This document shows positions 1 through 10,100 of a stretch of 26,770 nt of DNA, piece by piece. The position numbers were made by a program, and so were the translations under genes. Origin of the DNA: Conoideocrella luteorostrata (lineage: Eukaryota; Ascomycota; Sordariomycetes; Hypocreales; Clavicipitaceae); assembly GCA_032433595.1 (NCBI GenBank), contig JASWJB010000453.1, positions 1 to 26,770 on the forward strand, read 5' to 3'. The notes below the pieces were generated by a model. That model was not told where the DNA came from and searched no databases. It saw only the letters and a list, made by a program, of their open reading frames with translations. Position 1 is the first letter of the stretch, and each line of letters starts with the position of its first letter.

Positions 1-42
1 GTTGGTGTGGCTTTGATAAAAGGCGTCAAATAAAGTACATAC

Positions 43-673
43 AAGCTTGTTGTTACAAACCACAGCCATCACACTCAGCGGCTCAACCCCATACTGCTGC
101 GGCTCGAATGTCGCATAGCCAGGACGACTGCCTGAGTTTCCAAACACCACGTACGGATGTGCATTGGCATCCAGGTCCCGCTGGCCGGTGCCATAGTTGC
201 GGACGGTGTCGGCGAAGGACGTCACGGACTGGGTGTCGCCGGAGCTGCCGCAGCGGCCATCGTCGGCAGGGCCGTGCTGGATGCCGTCGCAGTCGATATC
301 CATGTTGGCGAATTGGCCATTTTTCCCTTGTATGTAGATGACATTCTGGTCTTGGATGTGGTCGCCGCAGTAGTCGAAGTCTGGTAGAGTCAGCGTCAGC
401 GTCAGTGACTCGGCTCCCTTCCGCACGGTATATTTTGAAGCGTTTTTTCCCGTTTTTTTCGCTTATTATATTTTTTTTCTGAAAAGGGATCATAAGGAAC
501 TTACTTCCGCTGTCGCCTTGGACGCTGTGGAATCCACCAGCCAGGACGTTACGACATTGCCCTTGGCTGCGGACGCTGTCGTAGAAGTTCTTCACGTTGG
601 AGGGCAGATCGCGGGCGGCAGCGAGGGAGGCCCAAGCAGTGGTGGACAGGAGGAAGGAGTTACGGATGGCCAT
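43..673 (-). CDS. Secreted GH75-type fungal chitosanase, 5' part (partial)
   Basis: Probable endo-chitosanase of glycoside hydrolase family 75, which cuts beta-1,4-glucosamine chains in chitosan outside the cell. Coding exons read as complement(505..673) and complement(43..380). A 124-nt intron (504..381, GTAAGT...CAG) lies between them. Joined in frame they give 169 codons. Residues 1-20 form a signal peptide (hydrophobic core [14 protein letters not shown]). Family-like blocks follow: YCGDH at 60-64, IYIQGKNGQ at 71-79, MDIDCDG at 83-89, [16 protein letters not shown] at 93-108, HPYVVFGN at 131-138 and [13 protein letters not shown] at 157-169. At 42 a GTATGT donor follows directly in phase 0, so a second intron probably starts there and the C-terminal half lies beyond the left edge. 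Without splicing the frame stays open to base 1. The start at 673 is the ATG directly before the signal peptide. The family call rests on remembered motif pattern. Confidence 0.85.
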
Positions 674-2555
674 TTTCGGGGGACGTCTGGGTAATGGGCA
701 GAAACTGGGTCGGTGGTTCTGTCACGCATCTTCACCAGGGGTTGACTCAATACGTGGTGACGGGAAAGCTTTATATACATGCCGTGTCGTTTGGCCATGG
801 ATGGACTCACGCTACGGATGTCATGTAACGCGAGACATATAACTCATCTAGTCTTCGATCTACAGCGAAAGCAGGTACTAGCTAGCTTCGAGGATAAACG
901 GGCTTAAGCTAGGAAGTTGGGGCTGTTCCTCGGGCCAGATGGACAATGAACTTACCGCTTAGGGAAGCATCTCGCAGGCCAAGAGGATTAGCTACGGAAT
1001 CCATAGATGGGGTCCCATCGAACCGGCTCATGGCTTAGCTTTAGCGGCTAGAGGAACGGCGCTGGCAGGATTCATTTCTCGACATCGACATCATGGCAAC
1101 CTCGATGGGTGTGTATTAGCTCAGTTGGGGGCTGGCGCTGGGCAAGCAGAAGCAGCTCCATGCCATTGATATATCTAGAAGTACCTGGTGTTGTTAGGAT
1201 TCAGAGCCTGCCATATACATCTTTGTCGACTTGTGGGGGATGCCTATCAATGTGTAGGGATATGGATCGAACACATACGGTGTAACCATCTGCACTCTCT
1301 CCGTATTTATAGCCCTCTGCGGAGTAAAATAGAAGGAAGTTATGGGCTCATGACGGTGCGGAGAGTCAATCAGACAGACTCTGCGACGGATACGATCGTG
1401 GAAACATGACGTTTTGAAGCTGCCTTGAGGTGTCAGACCGCCGGCGTGCCTTTGCTTGTGGGGGCTCTCAACCACTTTCCTGGAGGAGCACGTTAGTGAC
1501 TACTCCGTATGGAAGACGGAAGAAATACCAGGGAGCATGGAGCATGAGCTGTCTTGCTGCATCTGGAATGTGGCAGTCGCGAAGTGCCCAGTATCGCCGG
1601 CCGGTGGGAACTACACTTTGGAACGGTGGGGTTGAAACATGTAGACACTAGGGGATTAGTCGACGGGCTTGCCGCAAAGGGGTTACATTGTTCGAGGGCC
1701 AAGACGTGCCGAGGGATGGGTAGTATGAAAGGACCCCGAAGGACGTAATCGCCATTCGGGGTGGGATTTGCATTTGGATGACTGGCATTGTATGTTATTG
1801 TCAGAGCGTAATAATGGCACATCCATCGCATTTCACGCACCGCCGCAGATTCGCACAAATGGTCTAGAATAGCTTGGGCGAGAAACTCTGCGATGGCTTG
1901 ATGAAAATAATGGCTGGTTCCATGGGCTGGTCTTGCCGACCTCACCTCACATATGTAGCACGTCATGACTGGAACACCACCACCTACTTATTTCCTGGAG
2001 CACACTTAGGCGTATATCGTCTATTACCTGTGGGCAACTTTTTCTCACGTATTAGGACTGTTTGGTAGTTAGCCTGTAGTTTGAAGATGCTTCATCGCTA
2101 GGATGTACCGCGGACGAGACGGTGGTGAAGGGGCGGGGGGGTGTTGTGACCGGTGCGTTTGATCTTGGATGCAAAGGTACCAGATTAGCATAGCACAGTG
2201 TTACATGATTTGAGGAAGGTCTATATCTCAATATTCGTACGCGTCGTAAGAAATCTCTTGCTGGAGCGGAGCGCTTGCGGGTGTCATATACTCATCTACT
2301 CCGCCAGCTCTACGATGGCATATCCCAGGACGCAATGAGGGTTTGGGGCACATTGCGACATCCTGGAAGTCCCTTTTACAAATCGCATACAATCAGCAGG
2401 TAACAAATTGTGGCATACCATGTCTTCAGTAGCCAAAGTAAGGAAAAAGAAAAAGAAAAAAAGCAAACGCTCCAAAATCCAATCATCCAATCAATAAAAT
2501 CACTCGCTTGTTCCCGCTTGAATTACAAAAGAAATCAACAATCAACAATCAACAA
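674..2555. other. Gene-free spacer, 1.9 kb
   Basis: This is the shared 5' side of the chitosanase and 3' side of the membrane-protein gene. Open frames of up to 157 codons occur (for example minus strand 1493-1966), but their composition is rich in His, Cys, Ser and Pro, they have no domain-like pattern, and I see no convincing splice partners. One exact TACTCCGTA lies at 1501-1509, with looser variants at 1318-1326 and about 2298. A polypurine stretch (AAGGAAAAAGAAAAAG type) lies near 2441-2465. The chitosanase promoter should lie just right of 673; I see no clear TATA box there. Confidence 0.5.
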
Positions 2556-2556
2556 T
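2536..2556. repeat. Three tandem CAACAAT units
   Basis: Three exact copies of the 7-mer CAACAAT sit end to end. The last base falls in the minus-strand stop codon of the adjacent membrane-protein gene, so the array is effectively the start of its 3' UTR. Confidence 0.85.
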
Positions 2557-3131
2557 CACCAATGACAAGACAACGCTTCACCCTTCACATGACAGGCCTC
2601 AGGCCTCGCAATTATGCTCTGCCGTCCCATCTCGCTTTCCCAATAACTCGGCCCTCCAAAATGCCTCTCCAACATCATCACAGTCTCCAAGATGTCCTGT
2701 CTCCCGGCCTCGAGATCAAAGCTCTCGGAATCCCCATCCCCAAAATCAGGCGCAGAAAACCAACGGGTCTTGCGCGTACGCTCCGGAGAGCCTCGTGTAT
2801 GATCACCAGCATTTTGATATGACTCGGGCGAAGGAAACCAGCGGAGCTTGGGGGTTTGCTCGCGCTGGCGCTGCTGGGGTCTTTCACGGACACCACTTTC
2901 ATCATTGCTTTCAATCTCAGGGAACCAGCGGTATGTGGGCTTGCGGTTCCGACTTCTCTCAGTGTTTTTTTTTCGAGCGTTTTCTCGACGCCAGGCACGG
3001 AGCTTGGCGGAGAGTTTGTACTTCATGTTTTGCGAGAGTTTGAGAGCGTAGAGGAGCACGATCATTGAGCCAATCACTATGAGAACGATTTGACCAGCCG
3101 CCGAGATGGGGTCGTGGTCTAAGAACGACAT
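2556..3131 (-). CDS. Single-pass membrane protein with three RWF motifs (uncharacterised)
   Basis: A 191-residue intronless frame. I do not recognise the family. Residues 12-31 (AGQIVLIVIGSMIVLLYALK) form one clear transmembrane helix after a short N-terminus. Residues 36-67 are strongly basic (KYKLSAKLRAWRRENARKK), so the positive-inside rule would put the long C-terminal part in the cytosol. That tail carries three spaced copies of one short motif: RWFP at 68-71, RWFP at 97-100 and RWFS at 123-126. Each is preceded by Lys/Arg/Pro-rich and followed by Ser/Pro/acidic residues. A last segment near 143-160 (RQDILETVMMLERHFGG) looks helical and is followed by a polar end. The frame starts at the only ATG before the helix. 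Composition and motif repetition argue for a real gene; expression is unproven. Confidence 0.65.
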   Translation of the reverse strand: MSFLDHDPISAAGQIVLIVIGSMIVLLYALKLSQNMKYKLSAKLRAWRRENARKKNTERSRNRKPTYRWFPEIESNDESGVRERPQQRQREQTPKLRWFPSPESYQNAGDHTRGSPERTRKTRWFSAPDFGDGDSESFDLEAGRQDILETVMMLERHFGGPSYWESEMGRQSIIARPEACHVKGEALSCHW

Positions 3132-5010
3132 GTTTGTTTGTGTTTGAGTGAATTTTTGAGTGAGTGAGTGAGCGAGTGTGTGGTGTTGTGTAGAGAAATG
3201 GGAGAGTCACTTGCATGGGTTAGTGGTGTTGCATGGATAGCACTTCATTCTCACAAACCTGATTTGATGAGAGTGTGGTCTGAAAAGAGTTTTATTTTAT
3301 GTTTGTATGTATTTAGAGTAGTGTGTATGCCAGTTGATGCTTGATAAGTGCAGTTGCTTTGGTTTAAGCGTGTTTTGAAGTATTCGAATGTTCTGGTGAG
3401 CACTTCTCGATCTTGCCTGACTGTCTGTTTTGGATATGGAGGAGGGAAAAGCCGAGACGGCAGACGCGGCGAGAAGGCTTTCTTTTATGCCCCAAAATGG
3501 ACACAGTTTTCTTTGCCCCAGTCACAATCAGTCGTCGTAATTACCCCGGACGTGTCGCGAGCTTAATTGCCGAGTTGCCGTCGTTTGGCGTTCACGTCGC
3601 GCGAAACCTTCACGACCGCGTCGCTGCGCAAAGTCACGCCATCTCGCCGTTAGTGAGGTTTAAGCATACAATAAAGTTTTTATCTAACTGATAGCCGTCA
3701 CATATTCTCCACAAGTGAGCTCATTGTTCTTTCGAGCTCATGGCTCCTTCCCCCTATAATCCCTGGATTCCTCGCGCTCTCGAACTCCCGATTTTAGAAT
3801 CCTCTTGCCCCCCCCTCCCCCCAAACACTTTTAGGCACGTCAAACTCGAAAACACCGAAGGATTTAAAAAAAAAAAAAAAAAAAAGGAAAATGCCCATCC
3901 AGCCTAGAAGTATAACGCACTCTACCCCAGAGAACGTGTTGCTGCTGTGCGCAAATCACGACCGTGGAGTTGATATGTACGGTTATGTTCAAGACATGTT
4001 CCAGTAAAGCCACATATTCACATCTGGAACTCCAATACCGGCATGAAAACATCCGATTTTATTCAGCCTTGCCATCGCCGATTCCCAGCTTGGTATCGAA
4101 CCTGGGCGGCTTCGAGGCGTCCGCTTCTGACAAAGAAGCATATTCCGAGTGCCTACCACTTCGTCGAGCTTCTCTTGTGTCGGAATACCGTGTCGATGGA
4201 CACCACGAAAATAACACAGACTCGTCGCTAAGATCGTGGTGCTGGCTATTCCCAACTATTGCAGTCCTCATTGACGAGCATGCTGATGATGATGCTCATC
4301 AGGAGAGTCACCCTAAGCAGTGGTGGATTCGTCGGGTCATCCAAGGAGGGAGGGCTGAACGACAATCGTGCCTCAAGCGGTTCTGTTCGCATTTGTGCAC
4401 CTTTTTGTGCAGTCCAAATGTCACTACATGCAAAATGCATGCTTCCCATCACCGCCAGAGACGCCCCCGATTTTGCTTTCGAGACTTGTCCTCAGAGCAG
4501 AATAGTGTCCGACGATGGATGCCGCCAGGGCGATTGCCTTTATCGCAGATAACAGAGCAATCTGTGCAAAGTCCCCTCTCGCAGGCAGAGTGAAGAATGA
4601 ACATCTATGGTGATAGTTTTCTCATTGCAGGTTTGTTCTGATCGATTATTCCAGGAAATGATACTTTGGGCTTGCATGGTTCGTCTCCATTGAGGCGAGA
4701 AACAATTCCAAAAAGCATACATGTCGGAGACAAAGTTTCTGTAGGGGTCAATTACATGGTGAAAACACTAGTAACCCGTCATGGCTGTATGAATACATCT
4801 TGTAGCTTTGTGACAATTCTTCGCTACCCGTGTCTGACATTTTGACCGCCAACGTCATGAAATATCCCATCTGACGCACACCTATCGTCTGTGAAAAGAC
4901 AATGGTGAACCAAGCCCGCAAGAATGACATATTGATAATAGAGGTGACAAAGTGTTTCTTCCGCCTGTGAATACATGCAGAGCTACCATAAAATTGCAGA
5001 ATCATGCGTA
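3132..5010. other. Gene-free spacer, 1.9 kb, with simple repeats and a Pol III-like unit
   Basis: Upstream of the membrane-protein gene there is a GAGT-type simple repeat (about 3158-3177). A 20-nt A run lies at 3866-3885. Between 3964 and 4593 the plus strand is open for 209 codons, and antisense frames of 88 and 70 codons overlap it. None shows a recognisable domain, so I do not call a gene. An 85-codon minus frame at 4748-5005 directly downstream of the Rossmann-protein gene is also unrecognised. Confidence 0.45.
3866..4177 (-). other. Possible degenerate tRNA-like (Pol III) unit ending in a T20 tract
   Basis: On the minus strand GGTTCGATACC (4102..4092) matches the tRNA B-box consensus exactly. 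TCGACGAAGTGG (4167..4156) matches an A-box loosely, about 53 nt upstream. Reading on, the next long T run is the complement of A20 at 3885..3866, which would act as a Pol III terminator. No cloverleaf closes: the only paired arm I find, CCCAG with CTGGG, encloses a 13-nt loop instead of the normal 7. If real, this is a tRNA-derived SINE remnant, not a tRNA gene. Chance is a fair alternative. Confidence 0.25.
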
Positions 5011-5829
5011 TCAGCCTGACAGCTTAAGAATCGATTCGTTTTCGATCACCTTCTCCTTCCAGCCATCACAAGCAATCATGACCATGGCTTTTCCAACTCT
5101 TGAGGGTTCTATGAACGTAGCCGAACTGTTTCCAAGACCATGAACCAGTTTTTTCGACGTCGGTGTCGGCGTCGCCGCTGGCTGAGGATGATCGGAGACG
5201 GCGAACGATGCTGGGCGGAGCGTATATGCCTCAAAACTGCTCTTATGTGCATGTACAACATCTCCAATCCCCTTTTCCAAGTCATTGGCAAGTTTCCGGG
5301 TATCAGTCGCGAACATCAATGTCTTCTTGCTCTTTTCTGTATGCTTCGGGCTGCAATATACAAAACGAAACTTTGCGCCGTTAGGTGTCTTGTCGGCAAG
5401 CTTCTCACACAGAATATTCGCCGCCATGATGGGCAAATCGACACCGATGCTGCGATGCATAAGCTTATCAGATTTGGCCTGTTCTGGACGGACCCCAATC
5501 GCCCTGTAAATGATGAGTTTGTCAATTACAATGTAGCCATTCAGGAGTGTTAATCTCGTGGCTAAGCACAAAATAAAAACAAAAATTGAGGCTCAAGGCT
5601 TGACGTACCATATGCAAGCCTCTGCTCCTTGTAGTCTTTGGATGAGATAGTCGGAATATTGCGTGAAGTCCTGGTGCATTACCAGGTCCACTTTTGGATG
5701 ACTTTCGATGTCCCCGGATATGCCTGTTCTTGTGAGAATAACAACTTTAGTGATGCGGTCATTGTCCAGACAATTATTGACGACCACCTTGCCGGCACGG
5801 CCGGTTGCACCGGTCACGATGACCTTCAT
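5011..5829 (-). CDS. Rossmann-fold NAD(P)-binding protein (atypical SDR / epimerase-like)
   Basis: Two exons, complement(5609..5829) and complement(5011..5503), flank a 105-nt intron (GTACGT...TTTACAG). Joined they give 237 residues. The N-terminus MKVIVTGATGRAG places the nucleotide-binding glycines at G7, G10 and G13. The spliced junction restores CIWAIG at 72-77, the fourth-strand position typical of these proteins. A helix resembling the 'TR-K-(N/K)-D-LE' segment of NAD(P)H-binding SDR-like proteins follows the FRFVYCS strand. There is no obvious YxxxK pair in the usual spacing, so it may bind cofactor without being a classical dehydrogenase. Residues about 182-197 are a Pro/Thr/Ser-rich insert. 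The start is the ATG at 5829: upstream in-frame sequence is open but leads into low-quality sequence and would displace the Rossmann motif from the N-terminus. Substrate unknown. Confidence 0.75.
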
Positions 5830-7184
5830 GAAACCACTTGATCGACTTGGAGGAGCGGATTCGGTATCCAATTCGAATTGCGTAACAGTACGCAGCCCGA
5901 TATGGAGTATGCAGTTCGTACTAGCGATTGGCAAGCCTATTACATACAGAAATTCTTGATGGTATGAAACAAGAATAAACAGATGAAAAGTCGACTTTGT
6001 GCAAGTTCTAGCAGTAGCAGGAGCGTCAGCCGTGGTTGAATCAAAAGCAGCCAAAGCAAAAGTATACGTAAGTTACAGGGTACTAGAAAGTCCAGTTCGG
6101 AGCGAAAGAAAAAGGAATTACAACGAAATCAACGCGGAGGAGGATATCGACAGAATAGCCATGAGGCTGCTCTTCTGACGGAGGGCCGGCGTATATCATT
6201 ATTGAGACCCAGACTGCATCTGATATGAACAACAGCTGTCATCATTCGCGGCAGAGATGTGTGAGCGCGCCAGACTTCGACGGTTCGAAGTTGTACTGCT
6301 TACGGGGTAAGACTTGGCATCGCATCCCAGCTAAAACGCCAAGCAAATAAGACCGCTTCCACCACAAAACCCGCTGGTTGATGGATTGAAAGGGGAGGAA
6401 GCATTCTTTACCTTTCACTTGCGTCGCAATCTTATCTGATTTTGGTTCGAGGTTGATCCCCTCCTCCCCTGGAAAGCGCCACGATGTGTCGGGACACGCG
6501 AGCAGTGGCGTAGGCGCCGTGGTCGAATCGATGCTTTGCTGAACTCCCCGGTCAACCAGCACATGCAGAAGCTAACACCTAATTCAAGATAGAATGCCGG
6601 ATTACTGCAGATACCGGTTTAGGACGCAATCCAATACGGCTAGAGCCGAGAGGCACAGCCAAGAGAGGCTGTGCTGGCTACCGAAAGGGAGATTAGGACT
6701 ACCGGAGCCAAGACCAGACGGGGTCCGGAGTATGTGGTTTGTTCCCGCTTTAGGTCACACTGCTCGAACTGCAGCTGCAGAGTAGATGCCCGGGCAACTA
6801 GGCAGATGGCGATTTGGAAGAGCTGGAAGTACGAGCAAGAAGCACTCAGTAAGTGATGGGCTGCCGGCGGCGGAAAGGAAGACCTCTGTCACTGCAGGTA
6901 TTTAAGCCCAAGCTTGGGATGAGTCGAGGTATGCTGTGTGCTGCACTTGTCCTAACTACTGGTCCGCCCGCACTTCCTAGCGTCTCAAGTGCTTTACCTC
7001 TGTCGGCTGTTATTTTTGTGGCCTCAAAGCCTAATTGGAGCCTTTACGATTGGGAGACTGGAAATCGGAGTTAGAGAGAATGGACGGACGCATGGATTGA
7101 CTGAGGAAGCAGGGGCACGCATGAGACGGCAGGAGGGGCCGAGCAGGCAAGCTGGCGAGCAAGCAAGCAGATCAGGCATCAGAC

Positions 7185-7271
7185 TACGGAGTAGGGCGGC
7201 GTGGATGGTACTTGGACATGGCAGGGATGGTAGGGATGTACTCCGCAGAGCATTGGTATACGTACTCCGTA
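7185..7271. repeat. Cluster of TACTCCGTA motifs
   Basis: TACGGAGTA (reverse complement) lies at 7185-7193, the one-base variant TACTCCGCA at 7239-7247 and an exact TACTCCGTA at 7263-7271. That is three hits within 87 bases, in both orientations. Confidence 0.8.
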
Positions 7272-9397
7272 GTTACTTGCGTGCCGGGAATAACTGTTCG
7301 ATGGATTGTTGGTCTCGCCTCGGTCTAAAGGTGTATGCCGTGCAATATAAAACAATATAACATACGAGGCGGGCAGCCGAACGACGTAGAAGGCACTACA
7401 GAGGCACCTAATATAGGATAGTGAAGGTGCTGTCCAAGGGAACGAAAGATACGCAGCAACTGCCACCTCATCAAGTATATATATGGGGAAGCCAGGAATT
7501 ATAAATTCCGGACGAGCGGCGATATGATGAGGCCCCAAAAGCTTAAATCGAATTCCTGACTGGTTGTGTAAGCGTAGCAGAGTACAGAGTAGAAATGCGG
7601 ACTGATGTGGTCGAATTCCTAAGTATAGCAACGACGTCAAACATAACTCCGTGACATCAGGTGTCATCTTGGTGGGGGAATGGCCACAGGCTGCCGATGT
7701 CGATGCCCCAAAGCTGCCTAGCACGCCTGGGTAGGTACGTACTTGCTCGCGAAGCTCCTTGTCGCAAAGTCGGGATGTGGAGCAGCAGCAGCAAGAGCGG
7801 AGCAAATCTGTCGAGTCTGTCGACTGGTAGTAGTTACCATGTACACGCTGCCTGCCTGGACGAAGATATGCATGACACTCCCATACTCCCCCAGCGTGAG
7901 CATCGTCTGAAGACATCTTGTAAAGACATCTTTAGTATCATAACATGCACAGGGATCAGGCACCTCGCTTAACACTGCACATGTTTCACTGCTTAAATGC
8001 CCCGTGGACGAGGAGCCGACCGTTCTTATTTTAGTACTTGCCATGCACAGACGAATGCTCCATGCAGCTGTCAAAGAAGCGCTAACGCAGCAGCGTGGTG
8101 GTGACAGAATCCGACCTCTCTCTTCTCGCGCCGTTGCAAACCTCGACGTGTATCTGAAAACCCATCACCGGTATCCGCGCCCTCCGCATTTTGACAATGC
8201 CAGGCAGCTAAATGCTTCATCGCCCACCGTTGTCTATCCTTTGTGCCGTCGCGGCCCACCACCTGGGATTTGCTGTCATGTGATGGGCCCGAAAGCCCGC
8301 CATGTGCCGACTATCCGAATAGCACAACCAACAGACTGACTAATTTATTATCTTTGGGTCAACAACGGCCGTATGTCGTATGAGCCCATGAAAAGCTCGG
8401 CACATTGCTGTATTCCATCGGCTGGAGAGGTTGAGCCCTTAGTGCTGGCTTGCTGGCCCGCCATTGCGGCAGAAGTGGTCTAACCGTCCCGTTTCCCAGG
8501 TCAATCGTCCTCTCGATGGTCCGCAGAGCGCGTCTGATATTACGCTGCATGGCTCCGCAAACGGCAGCCGGGTTGGCACAATGCATGCATCTTCAGTTGT
8601 TTGCTACCTGATGCCATTCAACCCCGCTTCTTAACTTGGGTGCGTGACAGAAGCAACCACGCCACTTGCAAGATATTGATCTGTCTGCACCGGGGCCATA
8701 TGGCCAGTGCCTGACCCATGAGCAACCTAGGCTACATAAAATATATCTCTATTTTTGTTGCTTTTAAGGGGAACAATAGACATGCAAAAAACCAACAATT
8801 AAGAAACTAAAAAACTGAGAATCTGTGCGGGGGGAGCGGGATAGGCAACTTGCTCCCATAAATGACCTAGGGGTATACGTCTAATTTGTTCTACTTTGAA
8901 GAACTGAACGAGCTGAAGTAGACGTTATCAGGGAGACCAATACTGCGGTTCCCGGTCTTGTTACAACCACCTTGATGAGCCCTTGTGTAACCCGAAGATC
9001 GGACAAGGCTCAAAGATAAGCATTGCCGGGGTGGATTTGGGCAGCCCGATGTTTCTCTGTTCTCCCTGGTCCCCGAGAGAAAACCAGATCGTCGCCGAAG
9101 GAGCTTGGCTAGGAAAAACAAGATGTATGCATGTCGCTGCATAATACAGCAGTTAAAGTGTATTGTACAAGATATTGTCGTCCCGCCCAAGGGCGGAGTT
9201 GGTGTCAGCAATTCTTAACAGCATCCTCCGTACTCATTTCCACGGTATACTGGCTATTAATAGAATCCGGCAGAAACGTTCAATCAAACCAAGATTTCCC
9301 CGTCCATTTGACCTTCGAATGCCGCGTTTAAAGGTGCCGTCAAACCACATCTCCACACCCAAAAAACCAGGACAAAGACTACCAGAATTAAGTATGC

Positions 9398-9406
9398 TAC
9401 TCCGTA
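9398..9406 (+). repeat. TACTCCGTA motif in a short palindromic setting
   Basis: Exact copy. Flanking bases extend it to GCTACTCCGTAGGTAGC, whose outer GCTAC and GTAGC are complementary. Confidence 0.8.
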
Positions 9407-10100
9407 GGTAGCATCATATTAATATCAGCAGCGCGTCAAAGTTAGTGTCATCATGCCAATAGCCCAAGCGGCCCCTGAATTTCGGCGCTCATAATCCGAC
9501 ATATAAGAAATAAGAAATGGACGCCTTAAGTGACGTCAAGCTTGTTGAAAATATCCTCCCTCAATCTACAGTACTCAACAGTGAGGAACGGGGACCTAGC
9601 GACGATGATAGTGCATTGTACCCTAAACAAGTATAATTTATACTTTTTATAAAACGATCCGAAGCATCTTTAATAGGCACGTCTACGAGATCATGTTTTC
9701 TTGAAAAAGACGACAAACTTTGACAGTAAGAAAACAGCACACCTAGAAGTTATGCAATCCAGATTGTCCACATTCTTGAAGCCACCCTCGAATTGACGGG
9801 AAGAAGTTGCGGTCAGTATTTGGCAGGCGAAACATCACCCAGGACGAGAAACAACCAATTAAAGCCAACGCGGGCTTCAGCACCATAGGCCACATGCTGC
9901 AGTTAGCTGCTGGCGAATCACGAATCCTTGTATCAAGAGCACAGCCAGAAGGCGGAGCGCCGGGTGAACTTGGCGCCCAACCTTGTTGCTCGGATAAGCA
10001 GTGATACATCGCTAGAATTCTGTATCATTATAATATATGTTCTGTGGACTGAAGTGTATGTAGCCTTGAATTTCAATTTCTACGCCGACGAACGACCGCC

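Larger units (their letters stand above)
5830..10100. other. Gene-free spacer, 4.3 kb
   Basis: No frame here resembles a known family. The longest, 245 codons on the minus strand at 7179-7916, has no domain pattern and is rich in Cys, Ser, Tyr and His in short runs. A 106-codon minus frame at 6242-6562 and an 88-codon minus frame at 9743-10009 are equally unsupported. The stretch holds four exact or near-exact TACTCCGTA motifs (7185-7271 and 9398-9406) and GCAAGC-type simple repeats near 7145-7175. The last 100 bases should carry the promoter of the ankyrin gene. Confidence 0.45.

Noticed and set aside
1493..1966. 157-codon minus-strand open frame
   Set aside because: No recognisable motif; rich in His, Pro, Ser and Cys like read-through of spacer DNA.
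4092..4167. tRNA gene on the minus strand
   Set aside because: B-box is good, but no 7-bp acceptor stem and no standard T arm can be drawn.
3964..4593. 209-codon plus-strand open frame
   Set aside because: No family resemblance, and long antisense frames overlap it. I kept the region only as a possible Pol III-like unit.
7179..7916. 245-codon minus-strand open frame
   Set aside because: Long, but no domain pattern, patchy Cys/Ser/Tyr composition, no splice partners, and it overlaps several other open frames. It also contains the TACTCCGTA cluster.
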